The notes: generated from the sequence alone by a model not told the origin. A stretch of DNA of 64,000 nt from Actinomycetaceae bacterium (GCA_028724265.1 JAQYDG010000005.1:1-64000); one strand, 5' to 3'. Counted from the stretch's first letter, positions 17,991 through 26,424 are shown. A program made the numbers and translations.

Positions 17991-19070
17991 CTACTTGCGA
18001 GACTCCGCGATGGCGCTGACCGCTTTGATCCAGGCATCGCGGCTCTGAGCTACTTTCGCTGCATCCACCGTCAGCGGTTTATCGGTGAGCGAGGCAAATT
18101 TTGCCCATTGTTCAGGCAGCTTGATCTCGGTATTGATCGGATACATATACATGTTCTCGGGGATCACTTTTTGAACGTCGTCAGACAGCATGAAATCGAT
18201 GAATGCTTGAGCCCCAGGAGCGTTCTTCGCACCTTTTACCACACCTGCATATTCAACCTGACGCGTGCACGTTGCGGGCAATGAGCCAGTGGCACCTTCC
18301 GTCTCGGCAGGTGACGATGAATACGAGAGAACGAGTGGATACTTCCCCTTGCCGCCGCCTGCGCTAAAGTCGGTTTCGTACGCTTCAGACCATCCCTGAT
18401 CGAGCTTTGCTCCGTTGTTCAGAAGGTCTTTCCAGTATTGCTGGTATCCAGATTCGCCTTTTGCGGCAATAGTGGCGACGAGGAAGGCGACACCAGGCGA
18501 GCTGGTTGCTGGATTCTCTAGCACAAAGAGCTTTGCATAGCGGGGCTGAGCAAGGTCGTCGAGCGTTGCTGGCTCCGGAATACCGGCCTTTGTGAAGTAC
18601 GCGTGATCAACGTTGACGCACACATCGCCCATATCGATCGGAGCAAGCGCACTACCCAACTCGTATGGCTTTGCTCCTGTCGGCAGATCGTGCGGGGTGT
18701 AGTCCGCCAGAACTCCGGCATCTGAAATCTTGGACGCAGAATAGTTGTCGATCCCATACACCGCGTCAACGGTTGGATTGTCCTTCGTCAGAATGAGCTG
18801 GTTCGCCACAACTCCAGCATCGCCGGGCGCAGTGGTTTTCAGGGTGTATCCAGTCTGGGATGTGAAACGGGCAATCACATCATCTGGCAATGCGAAAGAG
18901 TCGTGCGTCAGAACAGTGACCGTGCCTTTATGTGCTCCGGCGCTTGCGCCCGCGGCGCTTTCGGATTGAGCTGCATTCGGAGCGGACGAGGATGGGGTAG
19001 TTGAGCACGCGCCCAAAAAGAGCGTTGCGACGGCGAGCGTCACAAGTCCTCGCGTGGCATGCGATTTCAT
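17991..19070 (-). CDS. thiB: Thiamine ABC transporter substrate-binding lipoprotein
   Basis: The 359-residue protein starts with a lipoprotein signal (hydrophobic stretch ending LFLGACST, lipobox Cys near residue 21) followed by a Ser/Ala-rich linker. The mature part matches TbpA/ThiB: VLTHDSFALPDDVIARF, a YGIDNY segment, LSYSSSPA and a late MYPINTEIKLPEQW. It binds thiamine or its phosphates outside the membrane and delivers them to ThiP. I start at the ATG at 19070, preceded by GGAGG; longer frames run into the riboswitch and are not real. A hairpin covers its ribosome binding site. Confidence 0.9.
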   Translation of the reverse strand: MKSHATRGLVTLAVATLFLGACSTTPSSSAPNAAQSESAAGASAGAHKGTVTVLTHDSFALPDDVIARFTSQTGYTLKTTAPGDAGVVANQLILTKDNPTVDAVYGIDNYSASKISDAGVLADYTPHDLPTGAKPYELGSALAPIDMGDVCVNVDHAYFTKAGIPEPATLDDLAQPRYAKLFVLENPATSSPGVAFLVATIAAKGESGYQQYWKDLLNNGAKLDQGWSEAYETDFSAGGGKGKYPLVLSYSSSPAETEGATGSLPATCTRQVEYAGVVKGAKNAPGAQAFIDFMLSDDVQKVIPENMYMYPINTEIKLPEQWAKFASLTDKPLTVDAAKVAQSRDAWIKAVSAIAESRK

Positions 19071-19074
19071 AATT

Positions 19075-19099
19075 CCTCCAGAATGTTGAGTACTGGAGG
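19075..19099 (-). promoter_or_regulatory. Ribosome-binding-site sequestering hairpin of thiB
   Basis: On the mRNA strand CCTCCAG and CTGGAGG form a 7-bp perfect stem around an 11-nt loop. The right arm contains the GGAGG ribosome binding site 4 nt before the thiB start codon. Together with the TPP aptamer directly upstream it is the expected expression platform of a translation-controlling riboswitch. Confidence 0.65.
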
Positions 19100-19120
19100 G
19101 GCTACCGAAAACGGTAGAAG

Positions 19121-19232
19121 AGCTCGACTTCCTTGCGCCGGTATTGTCCGGATCAGGTTCGAGGGTCTGCAGGCAGCGGGCACTAGATGAGTCCGCGCGG
19201 TGCACTCTCAGCGCGATTGCGCTCCCCTGTCG
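19121..19232 (-). promoter_or_regulatory. TPP riboswitch (THI element)
   Basis: The mRNA strand shows the conserved TPP aptamer blocks in order: CAGGGGAGC (P1/P2 side, about 19221-19229), GCTGAGAGTGC (19202-19212), a variable P3 arm, ACCCTCGAACCTGATC (about 19151-19166) and ATACCGGCGCAAGGAAGTC (about 19126-19144). It lies directly upstream of thiB, so thiamine pyrophosphate binding should lower expression of the uptake operon. A further hairpin (CTACCG-TTTT-CGGTAG, 19102-19117) and the ribosome-binding-site hairpin follow it. Its first half overlaps the 3' end of the upstream coding sequence. Confidence 0.93.
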
Positions 19233-19695
19233 ATGACCGTCTTAGTCTACAGCAGTACGGGCGCCGCTCCGTTTTTAGGGAATCTGTTTCCCTTCGGCCC
19301 CGGTTTTCCCCGGCTTGCGGTTCAGCTTCTTTCGGTTGGGGTTCCGGTCCGCGTTGCGGTTCAGGCTTTGACTCGGGTTGTGGCTCGGGTTCCAAGTATG
19401 CGACTGCTTTTCCCGTTGAGTGGGCGTAGGCGATTTCGCTTCGCGTGCTTGCTCCGATGTATCCTCCCACGTTGATGACGAAGATCGAATCGGCCATATC
19501 GATTTTGCGTTTGTGCATATCGTCGAGCATGGTTTTTGTTGCCTCGTCATATGCCTCAGCGTCTCCGCTGTGCCCAAAAAGTCCAACGCTGAGAACGATA
19601 TTGCCTTGAAGCGTCAAGCGTTTTTGTGCGTCCAGAAACTGGTCTTTGAATTTTGTGCTGCCGCACAGAGTGACGACCGGATAGGTGCCTTGCAT
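19183..19695 (-). CDS. Nucleoside 2-deoxyribosyltransferase-like protein with PEPQ tail
   Basis: The first 110 residues (CGSTKFKDQFLDAQKRL, GYIGASTRSEIAYAHSTGK, YLEPE) match the nucleoside 2-deoxyribosyltransferase / DUF4406-like Rossmann fold, whose members act on nucleotide-like substrates. I start at ATG 19695, with GAGG 6 nt upstream (170 residues). After YLEP the protein continues for about 60 residues of repetitive Pro-Glu-Gln and then Arg-rich sequence. Its stop codon lies inside the TPP aptamer of the next operon. The tail is not expected for the family and may come from loss of the original stop. The substrate is unknown. Confidence 0.72.
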   Translation of the reverse strand: MQGTYPVVTLCGSTKFKDQFLDAQKRLTLQGNIVLSVGLFGHSGDAEAYDEATKTMLDDMHKRKIDMADSIFVINVGGYIGASTRSEIAYAHSTGKAVAYLEPEPQPESKPEPQRGPEPQPKEAEPQAGENRGRRETDSLKTERRPYCCRLRRSSTGERNRAESAPRGLI

Positions 19696-20021
19696 AGTGC
19701 GCCTCGATTGTTGAACGAATACTGAAGGTATAGCAGCTGCCGTATCGACGACCCTAGAGCCGTTGTTGATAAACGCGAGCGATAGCCGTTGCCATATTTT
19801 ATCCCCTTGCGTTATTGATCGCTCGGCGGCCGTAGTTGTGCTCGCAGTTCTTGGTACGAACACTCTGAGTTTGCTCGTGCGATGCAGAAATGCGGAATAA
19901 CTGTGATACGCCGACAGTTGTCCATCGTGAAGGGGCTATGTATTCATCGTCAAGGCCACAGGGATAGGCGTATCCGTCGAGGCAACGCGTTGGGTGCCGT
20001 GAATGGGAAAGGATAATAACA
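19696..20021. other. Divergent intergenic region
   Basis: About 325 bases between the deoxyribosyltransferase-like gene (minus) and the DoxX gene (plus). Open frames on the minus strand extend into it without a ribosome binding site and are not called. Promoters for both genes should be here; no clear operator was recognised. Confidence 0.4.
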
Positions 20022-20435
20022 GTGAGGAAAGCTATTAATTTTGTGGGACGTGCAGCCCTTGCTGCGCCGTTTATCATCATGGGATATGAGGCGGCACGGG
20101 AGCCGGGAGTGCGGGTTGAAGCCGTGAAGAAGGCTCCCTGGGCGTTTGCGCAGGATCATGCAGACGAGCTTGTTCGTGTGAATGGGGCGAGCATGGTTGC
20201 TGGCGGCATCGGGCTGGCTTCCGGGATTCTGTCGCGTACCGCTGCTGCTGGTCTCGTGTTGTCAACAGCGATGACGACGATCGCCGGTCACGATTTTTGG
20301 AATATCGATGATCCTGCTCAGCGCGCGGGTCAGCGGATCGAATTTCTAAAGAACCTCGGCATGGTGGGAGGCTTATTGATTCACGTCTCCCATAAGCACC
20401 ACCGCCGCAGTACTTCACACCATCATCACCACTGA
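20022..20435 (+). CDS. DoxX-family membrane protein with natural poly-His tail
   Basis: This 137-residue protein has the DoxX four-helix pattern: AINFVGRAALAAPFIIMGYEA at the N-terminus, then RVNGASMVAGGIGLASGIL, LVLSTAMTTIAGHDFW, and a last helix KNLGMVGGLLIHV. The family contributes to redox or sulfur-linked membrane functions, mostly undefined. The GTG start has AAAGGA 8 nt upstream. The C-terminus is unusually His-rich (HKHHRR then a run of five His), which could bind metal ions. The next gene on the other strand ends one base after its stop. Confidence 0.82.
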   Translation: MRKAINFVGRAALAAPFIIMGYEAAREPGVRVEAVKKAPWAFAQDHADELVRVNGASMVAGGIGLASGILSRTAAAGLVLSTAMTTIAGHDFWNIDDPAQRAGQRIEFLKNLGMVGGLLIHVSHKHHRRSTSHHHHH

Positions 20436-21218
20436 TCACGAGTGAATATCAGGGTGATCTGATATTTCTGGTACCTCGAGTGGCAGGTTGATTGCGCGAG
20501 CAACGGCCTGCCATTTTGCTGCGAGTGTGTCGACTGTCTCATGTGCGTTGAGGCCGCTCGGTTGCGGGAGAGCCCACAGCTGAACATCCTCCGGCCAACG
20601 TCGTCTGGAGGGGTGTGCGGCAGCATTCAGATCGACGGGGCGGATCGTGTTGCTCGGCAGTTGGTGCAACACGTCGTCAGAAACTGGTAGCGCCTGAATC
20701 GATGCGGTGACGTCGGCTGGCTCTTGTCTGCCCAGCTGAGCTTTGCGCATTCCGAACGCAGTACGAAAAGCGCTAATGCCCACGATGACGACGGCCTGTG
20801 GCTTGTAGAGTTGTGCAAGCGTCATGGCTTTGAGCCCGCCGAGAACGAGCTCGTCACGGCTCAATTCGCGGGCTTCGGCAGTCGCCCGATTTACGAGATT
20901 CGTGAGGGTGATACCTCGGAGCGCAAGATACTCTTCGTCTTCGTCGCTGATGCCGCGTGTGACGTCGATACGCTGTCGAGTAATACCGGCTTGGAAGAGC
21001 GAAGGCCAAAATCGATTGCTGGGATAGGCAAAAGGCGCATTGACAGCCGCGCTCCACAGCCCGGGGTTGATACCGAAAATCAGCAGTGCGGTTGGTCTGT
21101 TGAACGCTGCAGCGCCCATCAAATCGTCGCGTCCGAATCCTTGGTTACGGAAGGATTCAAGATCGCTGCGGGTGGGTCGGCGTCCGTTTAGGGGCGAAGG
21201 GTGACGAGTATATGCCAT
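20436..21218 (-). CDS. mug: G:T/U mismatch-specific DNA glycosylase (Mug/TDG type)
   Basis: This 260-residue protein has both hallmark motifs of the MUG/TDG branch of the uracil-DNA glycosylase superfamily: GINPGLWSA at residues 49-57 (catalytic-site Asn) and LPQPSGLN at 217-224 (intercalating loop). It removes uracil or thymine from mismatches with G during base excision repair. It is longer than E. coli Mug (168 residues) because of N- and C-terminal additions, as is common in actinobacteria. GAGGA lies upstream of the ATG. It is convergent with doxX. Confidence 0.9.
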   Translation of the reverse strand: MAYTRHPSPLNGRRPTRSDLESFRNQGFGRDDLMGAAAFNRPTALLIFGINPGLWSAAVNAPFAYPSNRFWPSLFQAGITRQRIDVTRGISDEDEEYLALRGITLTNLVNRATAEARELSRDELVLGGLKAMTLAQLYKPQAVVIVGISAFRTAFGMRKAQLGRQEPADVTASIQALPVSDDVLHQLPSNTIRPVDLNAAAHPSRRRWPEDVQLWALPQPSGLNAHETVDTLAAKWQAVARAINLPLEVPEISDHPDIHS

Positions 21219-21259
21219 GCGTCGGGATCCTCACGTTTAATCTCATTAATATGAGAGAG

Positions 21260-21308
21260 CTTTACTGCGGCTCCACCTTTACTGTGGCTCCATCTTTACT
21301 GGCTACAT
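21260..21308. repeat. 17-bp tandem repeat, about three copies
   Basis: CTTTACTGCGGCTCCAC (21260-21276) is followed by CTTTACTGTGGCTCCAT (21277-21293) and a shorter CTTTACTGGCTACAT (21294-21308). The third copy includes the stop codon of the minus-strand MFS gene, so the array has grown from or into its 3' end. Confidence 0.8.
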
Positions 21309-22538
21309 CTTTTTGCGCGTACGAGCCAGAGCCAGAACCATCAGGCAGGCCAGCGTGCTCAATGCCGCGAGGTAAGCGAAGACGGGTTTGTACCCAATGA
21401 CGCTGGAAAGTCTGGTGCTTGCCAAAGGCCCTGCAAGAGCGCCAAAAATACCGTATGCAGCAAAAATAAGGCCGAAAATCTGTCCGAAGTGTTTCAAGCC
21501 AAAAATAGGAGTAATTAACGATGGGGAGGTTGTAAAAATTGAGCCTAGCGCAGATCCTCCGAGGAACGCGACGAGGGTAAGGATATGCCCGTTATCGGTC
21601 AGAATGAGCGCCAGGTAGCCAAGGCTCAGTGCTCCAAAAGCTATCGTGTCGATGATGACGGGGCCTACTCGGTCGATTATCACCGCGTTGATGAGGCGAA
21701 TAATTCCGTTTCCTGCCGCAAAGGCGGTCACAACCGCCACAGTGTTGACGAAAACTCCGTGACCGTTGAGATAGTCGGAATATGTTGCCGAGAACGTCAA
21801 CATCGTCACTGCTGATGCTCCTCCGGCGAACCACATCAGCCAGATCTGCCAGAATGGAGAAGAGTGTAGTGCTTCGTTGGTCGTCATTGATCGACGAACC
21901 GGCTGCGATATCCCGTCGTCAGAAAGCTCCGCAACGCGTGCCTTTTCGTGACGACGCGGCGTAGACAAAATAATGGAGACGATCATAGTCACCGTCATCA
22001 AAGTAATCAGAATCGCATTCGTGGTTGTAAACCCGAAGTGTGTGAGGGAACGAGCGACGATTGGCGAAGCAAGAGCAGCGGAAAGGCCGAAGCTGATGTT
22101 AATGAGGCCCGTGGTGAGACCCAGGCGAGTGGGATACCATTCCTGGACGGCCGAGAGCGAAGGAGAATACGCGAAGGTTGTGGAGGCGCCTGCGATGAAT
22201 GCCCATACGTAGGCTGCCCAAAGCGAGGTTGGGAAGGTGATGGCGATGACTAATGACGAGACCATCAGGACGAGCGAGACGACATACATCATGCGTGTGC
22301 CCCAGCGGCTGCGAGCCAGGCCGGCGAGGTATGTGAAGAACCCGCTGGCGAGTACGGCGAGTGTGGTCACCCATCCGAGCTGAGTATCAGAGGCTGGAAT
22401 GGCAGTTTTCCAGTACGACACAAAGAGTGCAGGTAAACAGAAAAGGAAAACACCTGGGAAGAACGAAGCCATGACGGCGGCGATCAGGGCATGGCGAGCT
22501 TGTTGACGGCGGTTATATCCGCGCTTGAAGACTTTCAC
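21303..22538 (-). CDS. MFS transporter (monocarboxylate/OFA-like)
   Basis: This 411-residue protein has about 12 membrane helices with a central polar loop (STPRRHEKARVAELSDDG) between helices 6 and 7. The segments GASTTFAYSPSLSAVQEWYP and RLGLTTGLINISFGLSAAL resemble the oxalate:formate antiporter (OFA) and monocarboxylate transporter group, in which WFP/RG-type motifs occur at this place. The substrate is probably an organic acid, but this is inference. A tandem repeat lies over its stop codon. It is transcribed alone. Confidence 0.82.
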   Translation of the reverse strand: MKVFKRGYNRRQQARHALIAAVMASFFPGVFLFCLPALFVSYWKTAIPASDTQLGWVTTLAVLASGFFTYLAGLARSRWGTRMMYVVSLVLMVSSLVIAITFPTSLWAAYVWAFIAGASTTFAYSPSLSAVQEWYPTRLGLTTGLINISFGLSAALASPIVARSLTHFGFTTTNAILITLMTVTMIVSIILSTPRRHEKARVAELSDDGISQPVRRSMTTNEALHSSPFWQIWLMWFAGGASAVTMLTFSATYSDYLNGHGVFVNTVAVVTAFAAGNGIIRLINAVIIDRVGPVIIDTIAFGALSLGYLALILTDNGHILTLVAFLGGSALGSIFTTSPSLITPIFGLKHFGQIFGLIFAAYGIFGALAGPLASTRLSSVIGYKPVFAYLAALSTLACLMVLALARTRKKM

Positions 22539-22838
22539 TCATCCCATCATACAAAATGGCTCTTCAACGCACGCTTTCTGAGGTAGACATGTCTGGTAAA
22601 CGACACGCGAGGCAAGTCGGGAGCTCTTCGTCTATGCACTTCTCGATGCTGAGGCACGCGCGGTCGAGGGGGCTCAGGGACGGATGCTCTGGAACATGAC
22701 GACGCACATTGGAGAGATGCGTGGCTAAGGGGAGTGAGGATCATGCGGAATATGCGGCATTAGGGGATTGTTATAGTGAGTGTCAGCTATACAACTGACA
22801 TATTCGTGTTATCACAGGTTTAGCTTCAGGAGATCGTT
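22539..22838. other. Intergenic region upstream of pirin gene
   Basis: About 300 bases between two divergent genes. I see no supported gene. The part close to the pirin gene contains a TATACA box inside an inverted repeat and the ribosome binding site CAGGAG. Confidence 0.45.
22781..22800 (+). promoter_or_regulatory. Inverted repeat over a -10-like box before the pirin gene
   Basis: TGTCAG and CTGACA (22781-22786, 22795-22800) flank an 8-nt centre that includes TATACA (22788-22793), 46 bp before the pirin start codon. An operator overlapping the -10 region would fit. A matching -35 is not clear. Confidence 0.45.
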
Positions 22839-23834
22839 ATGCCAGCAGTTGTTCCTTCCGATATTCTGGCCCTGCCTCGACTATCTGCGCCGCTCCCAGG
22901 CGATCATCCGCGTATTGTGAAGGGCGTGACGACGGCACCGTCCAGCTACGAGGGCGATGGTTTTCCTGTTCGTCGTGCTTTTGCGGGAGTGAGCTATAAG
23001 GCTCTCGATCCTTTCGTTCATATGGATCAAATGGGTGAAGTGGAATATGCGGCGGGTGAGGCACGCGGCACTCCGTGGCACCCGCATCGAGGCTTTGAGA
23101 CCGTCACCTACATTATCGACGGCACGTTTATTCATAAGGATTCCAATGGTGGCGGTGGCCAGATTAAAGATGGAGACACGCAGTGGATGACGGCTGGCTC
23201 AGGGCTGCTGCATATTGAGCGGCCACCAGAATCGTTGGTTGCCTCTGGCGGACTTTTCCATGGCGTGCAGTTGTGGGTGAACCTTCCACCGGAAGCTAAA
23301 ATGACGCCGCCACACTATCAGCCGATTTTAGGCGGGGAGTTGACACTGCTCACAAGTGCAGATGGCGGCGCAACGCTGCGCGTGATTGCAGGAGAAATTG
23401 AAGGTCACCGTGGCCCGGGATCTACGTATACGCCGATCACCATGATCCATGCAACGCTACCGGCGGGCTCCATGACGCAAATCCCGTGGCGCAGTGATTT
23501 CAATGCGCTCGTCTACGTTCTTGCTGGCAATGCGGAAATCGGTGCGGATCATAGACCGGCGAGCACAGGGCAGCTTGCCGTGATGGGGCGTGGCGTGTAC
23601 TCGGCAGACTCTGGGGAATACCTGCAGTTGGCCGCAGCAAAAAATCAGGAGTCCCGCAGCCCCGATGTTGAGTTGTTGTTGCTGGGTGGATTGCCGATTG
23701 GCGCTCCTGTTGCTGCATATGGCCCGTTCGTGATGAACACGCGCGAGGAACTGATCCAGGCCTTCGAGGATTTCCAGGGAGGGCGCCTCGGTCAAATCCC
23801 GGACGATCCGAAGCCTGGTCACTGGGGTCTGTAG
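22839..23834 (+). CDS. Pirin-family cupin protein
   Basis: This 331-residue two-cupin protein carries the pirin metal ligands: HPHRGFETVTY (His81, His83) and LLHIERP (His125, Glu127). Bacterial pirins are iron-dependent; some act as quercetin dioxygenases, others bind metabolic enzymes. CAGGAG lies upstream of the ATG. The C-terminal FVMNTREELIQAFEDFQGGRLG segment is the usual pirin C-terminal signature. It is a single gene; the inverted repeat in its promoter suggests local repression. Confidence 0.92.
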   Translation: MPAVVPSDILALPRLSAPLPGDHPRIVKGVTTAPSSYEGDGFPVRRAFAGVSYKALDPFVHMDQMGEVEYAAGEARGTPWHPHRGFETVTYIIDGTFIHKDSNGGGGQIKDGDTQWMTAGSGLLHIERPPESLVASGGLFHGVQLWVNLPPEAKMTPPHYQPILGGELTLLTSADGGATLRVIAGEIEGHRGPGSTYTPITMIHATLPAGSMTQIPWRSDFNALVYVLAGNAEIGADHRPASTGQLAVMGRGVYSADSGEYLQLAAAKNQESRSPDVELLLLGGLPIGAPVAAYGPFVMNTREELIQAFEDFQGGRLGQIPDDPKPGHWGL

Positions 23835-23913
23835 AATTCTGCGGCATATAAGCCACTCTGTGTGACGGGACTCCCAGGCCAGTGGAGAGCTATCCACATG
23901 GGCTTCGAGGCAC

Positions 23914-24543
23914 TTAGATATTCGCTGAATCGCCGACGCGCAGCGGTAGAGCCTCTGCCCCTATTCGGCGCGCAAGGTTTGCCAGAGTGTGTTCCATAAA
24001 CTCGATTCCCATTTTTCCTAGTGGTGCGTCGTGAATAGGGATAATACGCTTCGGGGGATTGGTAGCAAGAGCCCTTTCACGGTCAATGTTCTTTGCCCAC
24101 GGCACTTCCATCGGTAAAAGTAAGGTATCGACCGTGACTGGTTGGAAGGCGTCGCCTGGGTGTAGCAGTTTCCCGGCGAGAATGAAGCCCACATTCGGAA
24201 TGTCGTCGTCGTCAAGGGACGCCACCGCTTGTGAATGACCCACCACATCGATGTGGACACCTTTCACGTTGAATGCGTCCCCGCCGTCAACAATCGAGAC
24301 CGGGAAATCTGACTGGTCAGCAAGCGACCGCGGACCGTAGACCGCGATATCAGGGTTTGCGGTCCACGCGTCCAGGATTGCCCTGTGATCGGCGTGGTCA
24401 AAGTGATCATGCGTGATGAGAATTGCATCGACGGCGCTCAGATTCTCAATGGCTCCGAATTCTCCGGGATCAATCGCGATCTTCGTGCCGTTGTCTTCAA
24501 CGAGAACAGCTGCATGTGTATACCGTGTCATCTTCATCGACAA
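23914..24543 (-). CDS. Metallo-beta-lactamase-fold hydrolase
   Basis: This 209-residue protein has the binuclear metal motif THDHFDHAD (His45, His47, Asp49, His50), a later GHSQ histidine and an LHPGDAF aspartate, which place it in the UlaG-like / UPF0173 group of metallo-hydrolases. The reaction is not predictable; members cleave phosphoesters, lactones or amides. The start is taken at 24543 (MSMKMTRY), with a second ATG two codons later. It is convergent with the pirin gene and stands alone. Confidence 0.85.
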   Translation of the reverse strand: MSMKMTRYTHAAVLVEDNGTKIAIDPGEFGAIENLSAVDAILITHDHFDHADHRAILDAWTANPDIAVYGPRSLADQSDFPVSIVDGGDAFNVKGVHIDVVGHSQAVASLDDDDIPNVGFILAGKLLHPGDAFQPVTVDTLLLPMEVPWAKNIDRERALATNPPKRIIPIHDAPLGKMGIEFMEHTLANLARRIGAEALPLRVGDSANI

Positions 24544-24727
24544 TCCTCGTCTCTCTCGTTGTCCATGCCTTGATAGGCGGCAGTGTTGTATTGATTCTTA
24601 ACTCTACGTGCGTACTTTTCAACTGGATTTTCAACCGGCTTGTGTGCCTGGCAGGTAGAGTTTCTTGGTATAGCCGTTAATGTGAACTTTACCGGAATTA
24701 CTGTGGCTAATCCGTGATTGTGGGGCA

Positions 24728-26221
24728 ATGTGGTTTACTCTGTGTTCTATGACGAAGATGCAGCAAAGCACCGCGCGTTCACATCATCAGCGCGAGGATA
24801 CTGAGCCTTCCGGTCATTCAGGGCTTAATCGTGCTCTGACGACGCGGCAGGTGTCGATGATTGGGCTTTCAGGAGCGCTTGGCACGGGGTTGTTCCTCGG
24901 TTCCGGCTCCGTGATAGCGCTTGCCGGGCCGGCAACTATTATTTCGTTCTTCCTCGCCGGTTTGGTTGCACTCGCTGTGGTGTGGGCACTGGCTGAAATG
25001 GTTGCCACACATCCGGTTGCGGGCGGGCACGGCACCATTGCGGCAGCATATTTGGGGAATCGTGGCGGGTTCGTCACGCGATGGAATTTTGCGGTGGAAT
25101 TGTTGGTCGCTGCCGGAGCGGAAGTCACAGCGACGGCAACCTATCTTCGTTTTTGGTTTCCTGGACTGCCCATGTGGGTCGGTACCTGTGGCGCTGCTCT
25201 GGTGATTATCGTCCTCAACGCATTCTCCGTCCATGTATATGGATCTGCAGAATACTGGTTTTCGATGATCAAGGTTTTGGCTGCAGTCGGGTTTATCGTT
25301 CTGGGTCTGGCATTAATTGTTGGAGCAGTACCGAATGTGGAGGCAGTTGGCTGGAAGAACCTGACGAATGCTCCTGGGGGATTTTTCCCCGCTGGAATTG
25401 TGGGTGTTTTGGCTGCGAGTTGTATGGCCGTGTTTTCGTTCGGGGGAATCGAGATCGTGTCGTCCACTGCTGCAGAGTCTCAGGATCCGGTTCGGGCTAT
25501 TCCCCGCGCAGCGTCTGCGATGATCTGGCGTATTCTGCTTTTTTATGTAGCCGCTATCACGGTTGTTCTTGCGCTAGAGCCGTGGAGAGCAACGGCGGCA
25601 GCCGGATCGTCGATCACGCAGTCACCGTTCGTTCGTGCACTCAAGCTTTCTGGTGTCTCCGCCGCAGCGGACGTCATGAATGTGGTGTTGATTGTTGCCG
25701 CACTTTCTGCAGCCAATAGCTGTATGTATGCTGCTTCACGGATGATCCACGCCTTAGCGATTGACAAGCAAGCACCACACTTTGCTTCCCGCGTCAACAG
25801 TTCAGGTACACCGACCGGTGCAGTCATTGTGTCCTTGGCATGCCTTGCGGTGGCAGCCATCCTGTCTATTGTTGCCCCCTCCAGCGTTTTTATGATGATG
25901 CTCGGAGCTGCGACTGTGGGTATTTTGATCAACTGGAGCATCATTATGGTGACGCATCTCGTGTTCCGTCGTCGGCGTGTTGATAAGCCGAGCCACGTCA
26001 CGAGAATGTGGGGCGCTCCTGTGGTGAATTATCTGGTGATCGCCGCATGCGTTGCTGTGTTTGTTGCGCTTATCTGGCTGATGCCAGTTGCGGTGTACGC
26101 TGGCGTGCCGTACCTCGCATTCCTCTTTATAGCATATGAGGTGCTGAAGCGGACGCACGCTCTGCCTCCCGCGCCTACGGTGGAAGAGCTGGAACAGCAG
26201 GGAGACATCGCGCACCATTGA
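24728..26221 (+). CDS. Amino-acid permease (APC superfamily, AAT family)
   Basis: This 497-residue protein has about 12 membrane helices and the APC hallmark near the N-terminus: MIGLSGALGTGLFLGSGS, then GHGTIAAAYLGNRGGF. In the middle, SFGGIEIVSSTAAESQDP is the usual sixth-helix region, and AANSCMYAASRMIHALA follows the AAT-family (GabP/ProY/AroP) pattern. It imports an amino acid by proton symport; specificity is not clear, with GABA, proline or aromatic acids as options. The start is uncertain: ATG 24728 and ATG 24749 both lack a good ribosome binding site. Confidence 0.88.
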   Translation: MWFTLCSMTKMQQSTARSHHQREDTEPSGHSGLNRALTTRQVSMIGLSGALGTGLFLGSGSVIALAGPATIISFFLAGLVALAVVWALAEMVATHPVAGGHGTIAAAYLGNRGGFVTRWNFAVELLVAAGAEVTATATYLRFWFPGLPMWVGTCGAALVIIVLNAFSVHVYGSAEYWFSMIKVLAAVGFIVLGLALIVGAVPNVEAVGWKNLTNAPGGFFPAGIVGVLAASCMAVFSFGGIEIVSSTAAESQDPVRAIPRAASAMIWRILLFYVAAITVVLALEPWRATAAAGSSITQSPFVRALKLSGVSAAADVMNVVLIVAALSAANSCMYAASRMIHALAIDKQAPHFASRVNSSGTPTGAVIVSLACLAVAAILSIVAPSSVFMMMLGAATVGILINWSIIMVTHLVFRRRRVDKPSHVTRMWGAPVVNYLVIAACVAVFVALIWLMPVAVYAGVPYLAFLFIAYEVLKRTHALPPAPTVEELEQQGDIAHH

Positions 26222-26424
26222 ACGCCGTTACGTGGGGTTGCGGCGGTATGCGGATACACGAAGCATGACGGAAGGCAGGAGCAGTAGCGCACGAGCAGGA
26301 GCAAGGGTGTGCGTGTAGCAAGAGCTTGCGTGCAGAAGTGTGCACTGGGCTGGCACGGCGGTGCAACAATGTTGCCTCATTGAGCTGAGAGACTATCCGT
26401 CCGATATCGAAGCGCCAGTGTAGG

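Noticed and set aside
19071-19205. An N-terminal extension of ThiB through the leader
   Set aside because: It would translate the TPP riboswitch; the lipoprotein signal begins at ATG 19070 behind a clear ribosome binding site.
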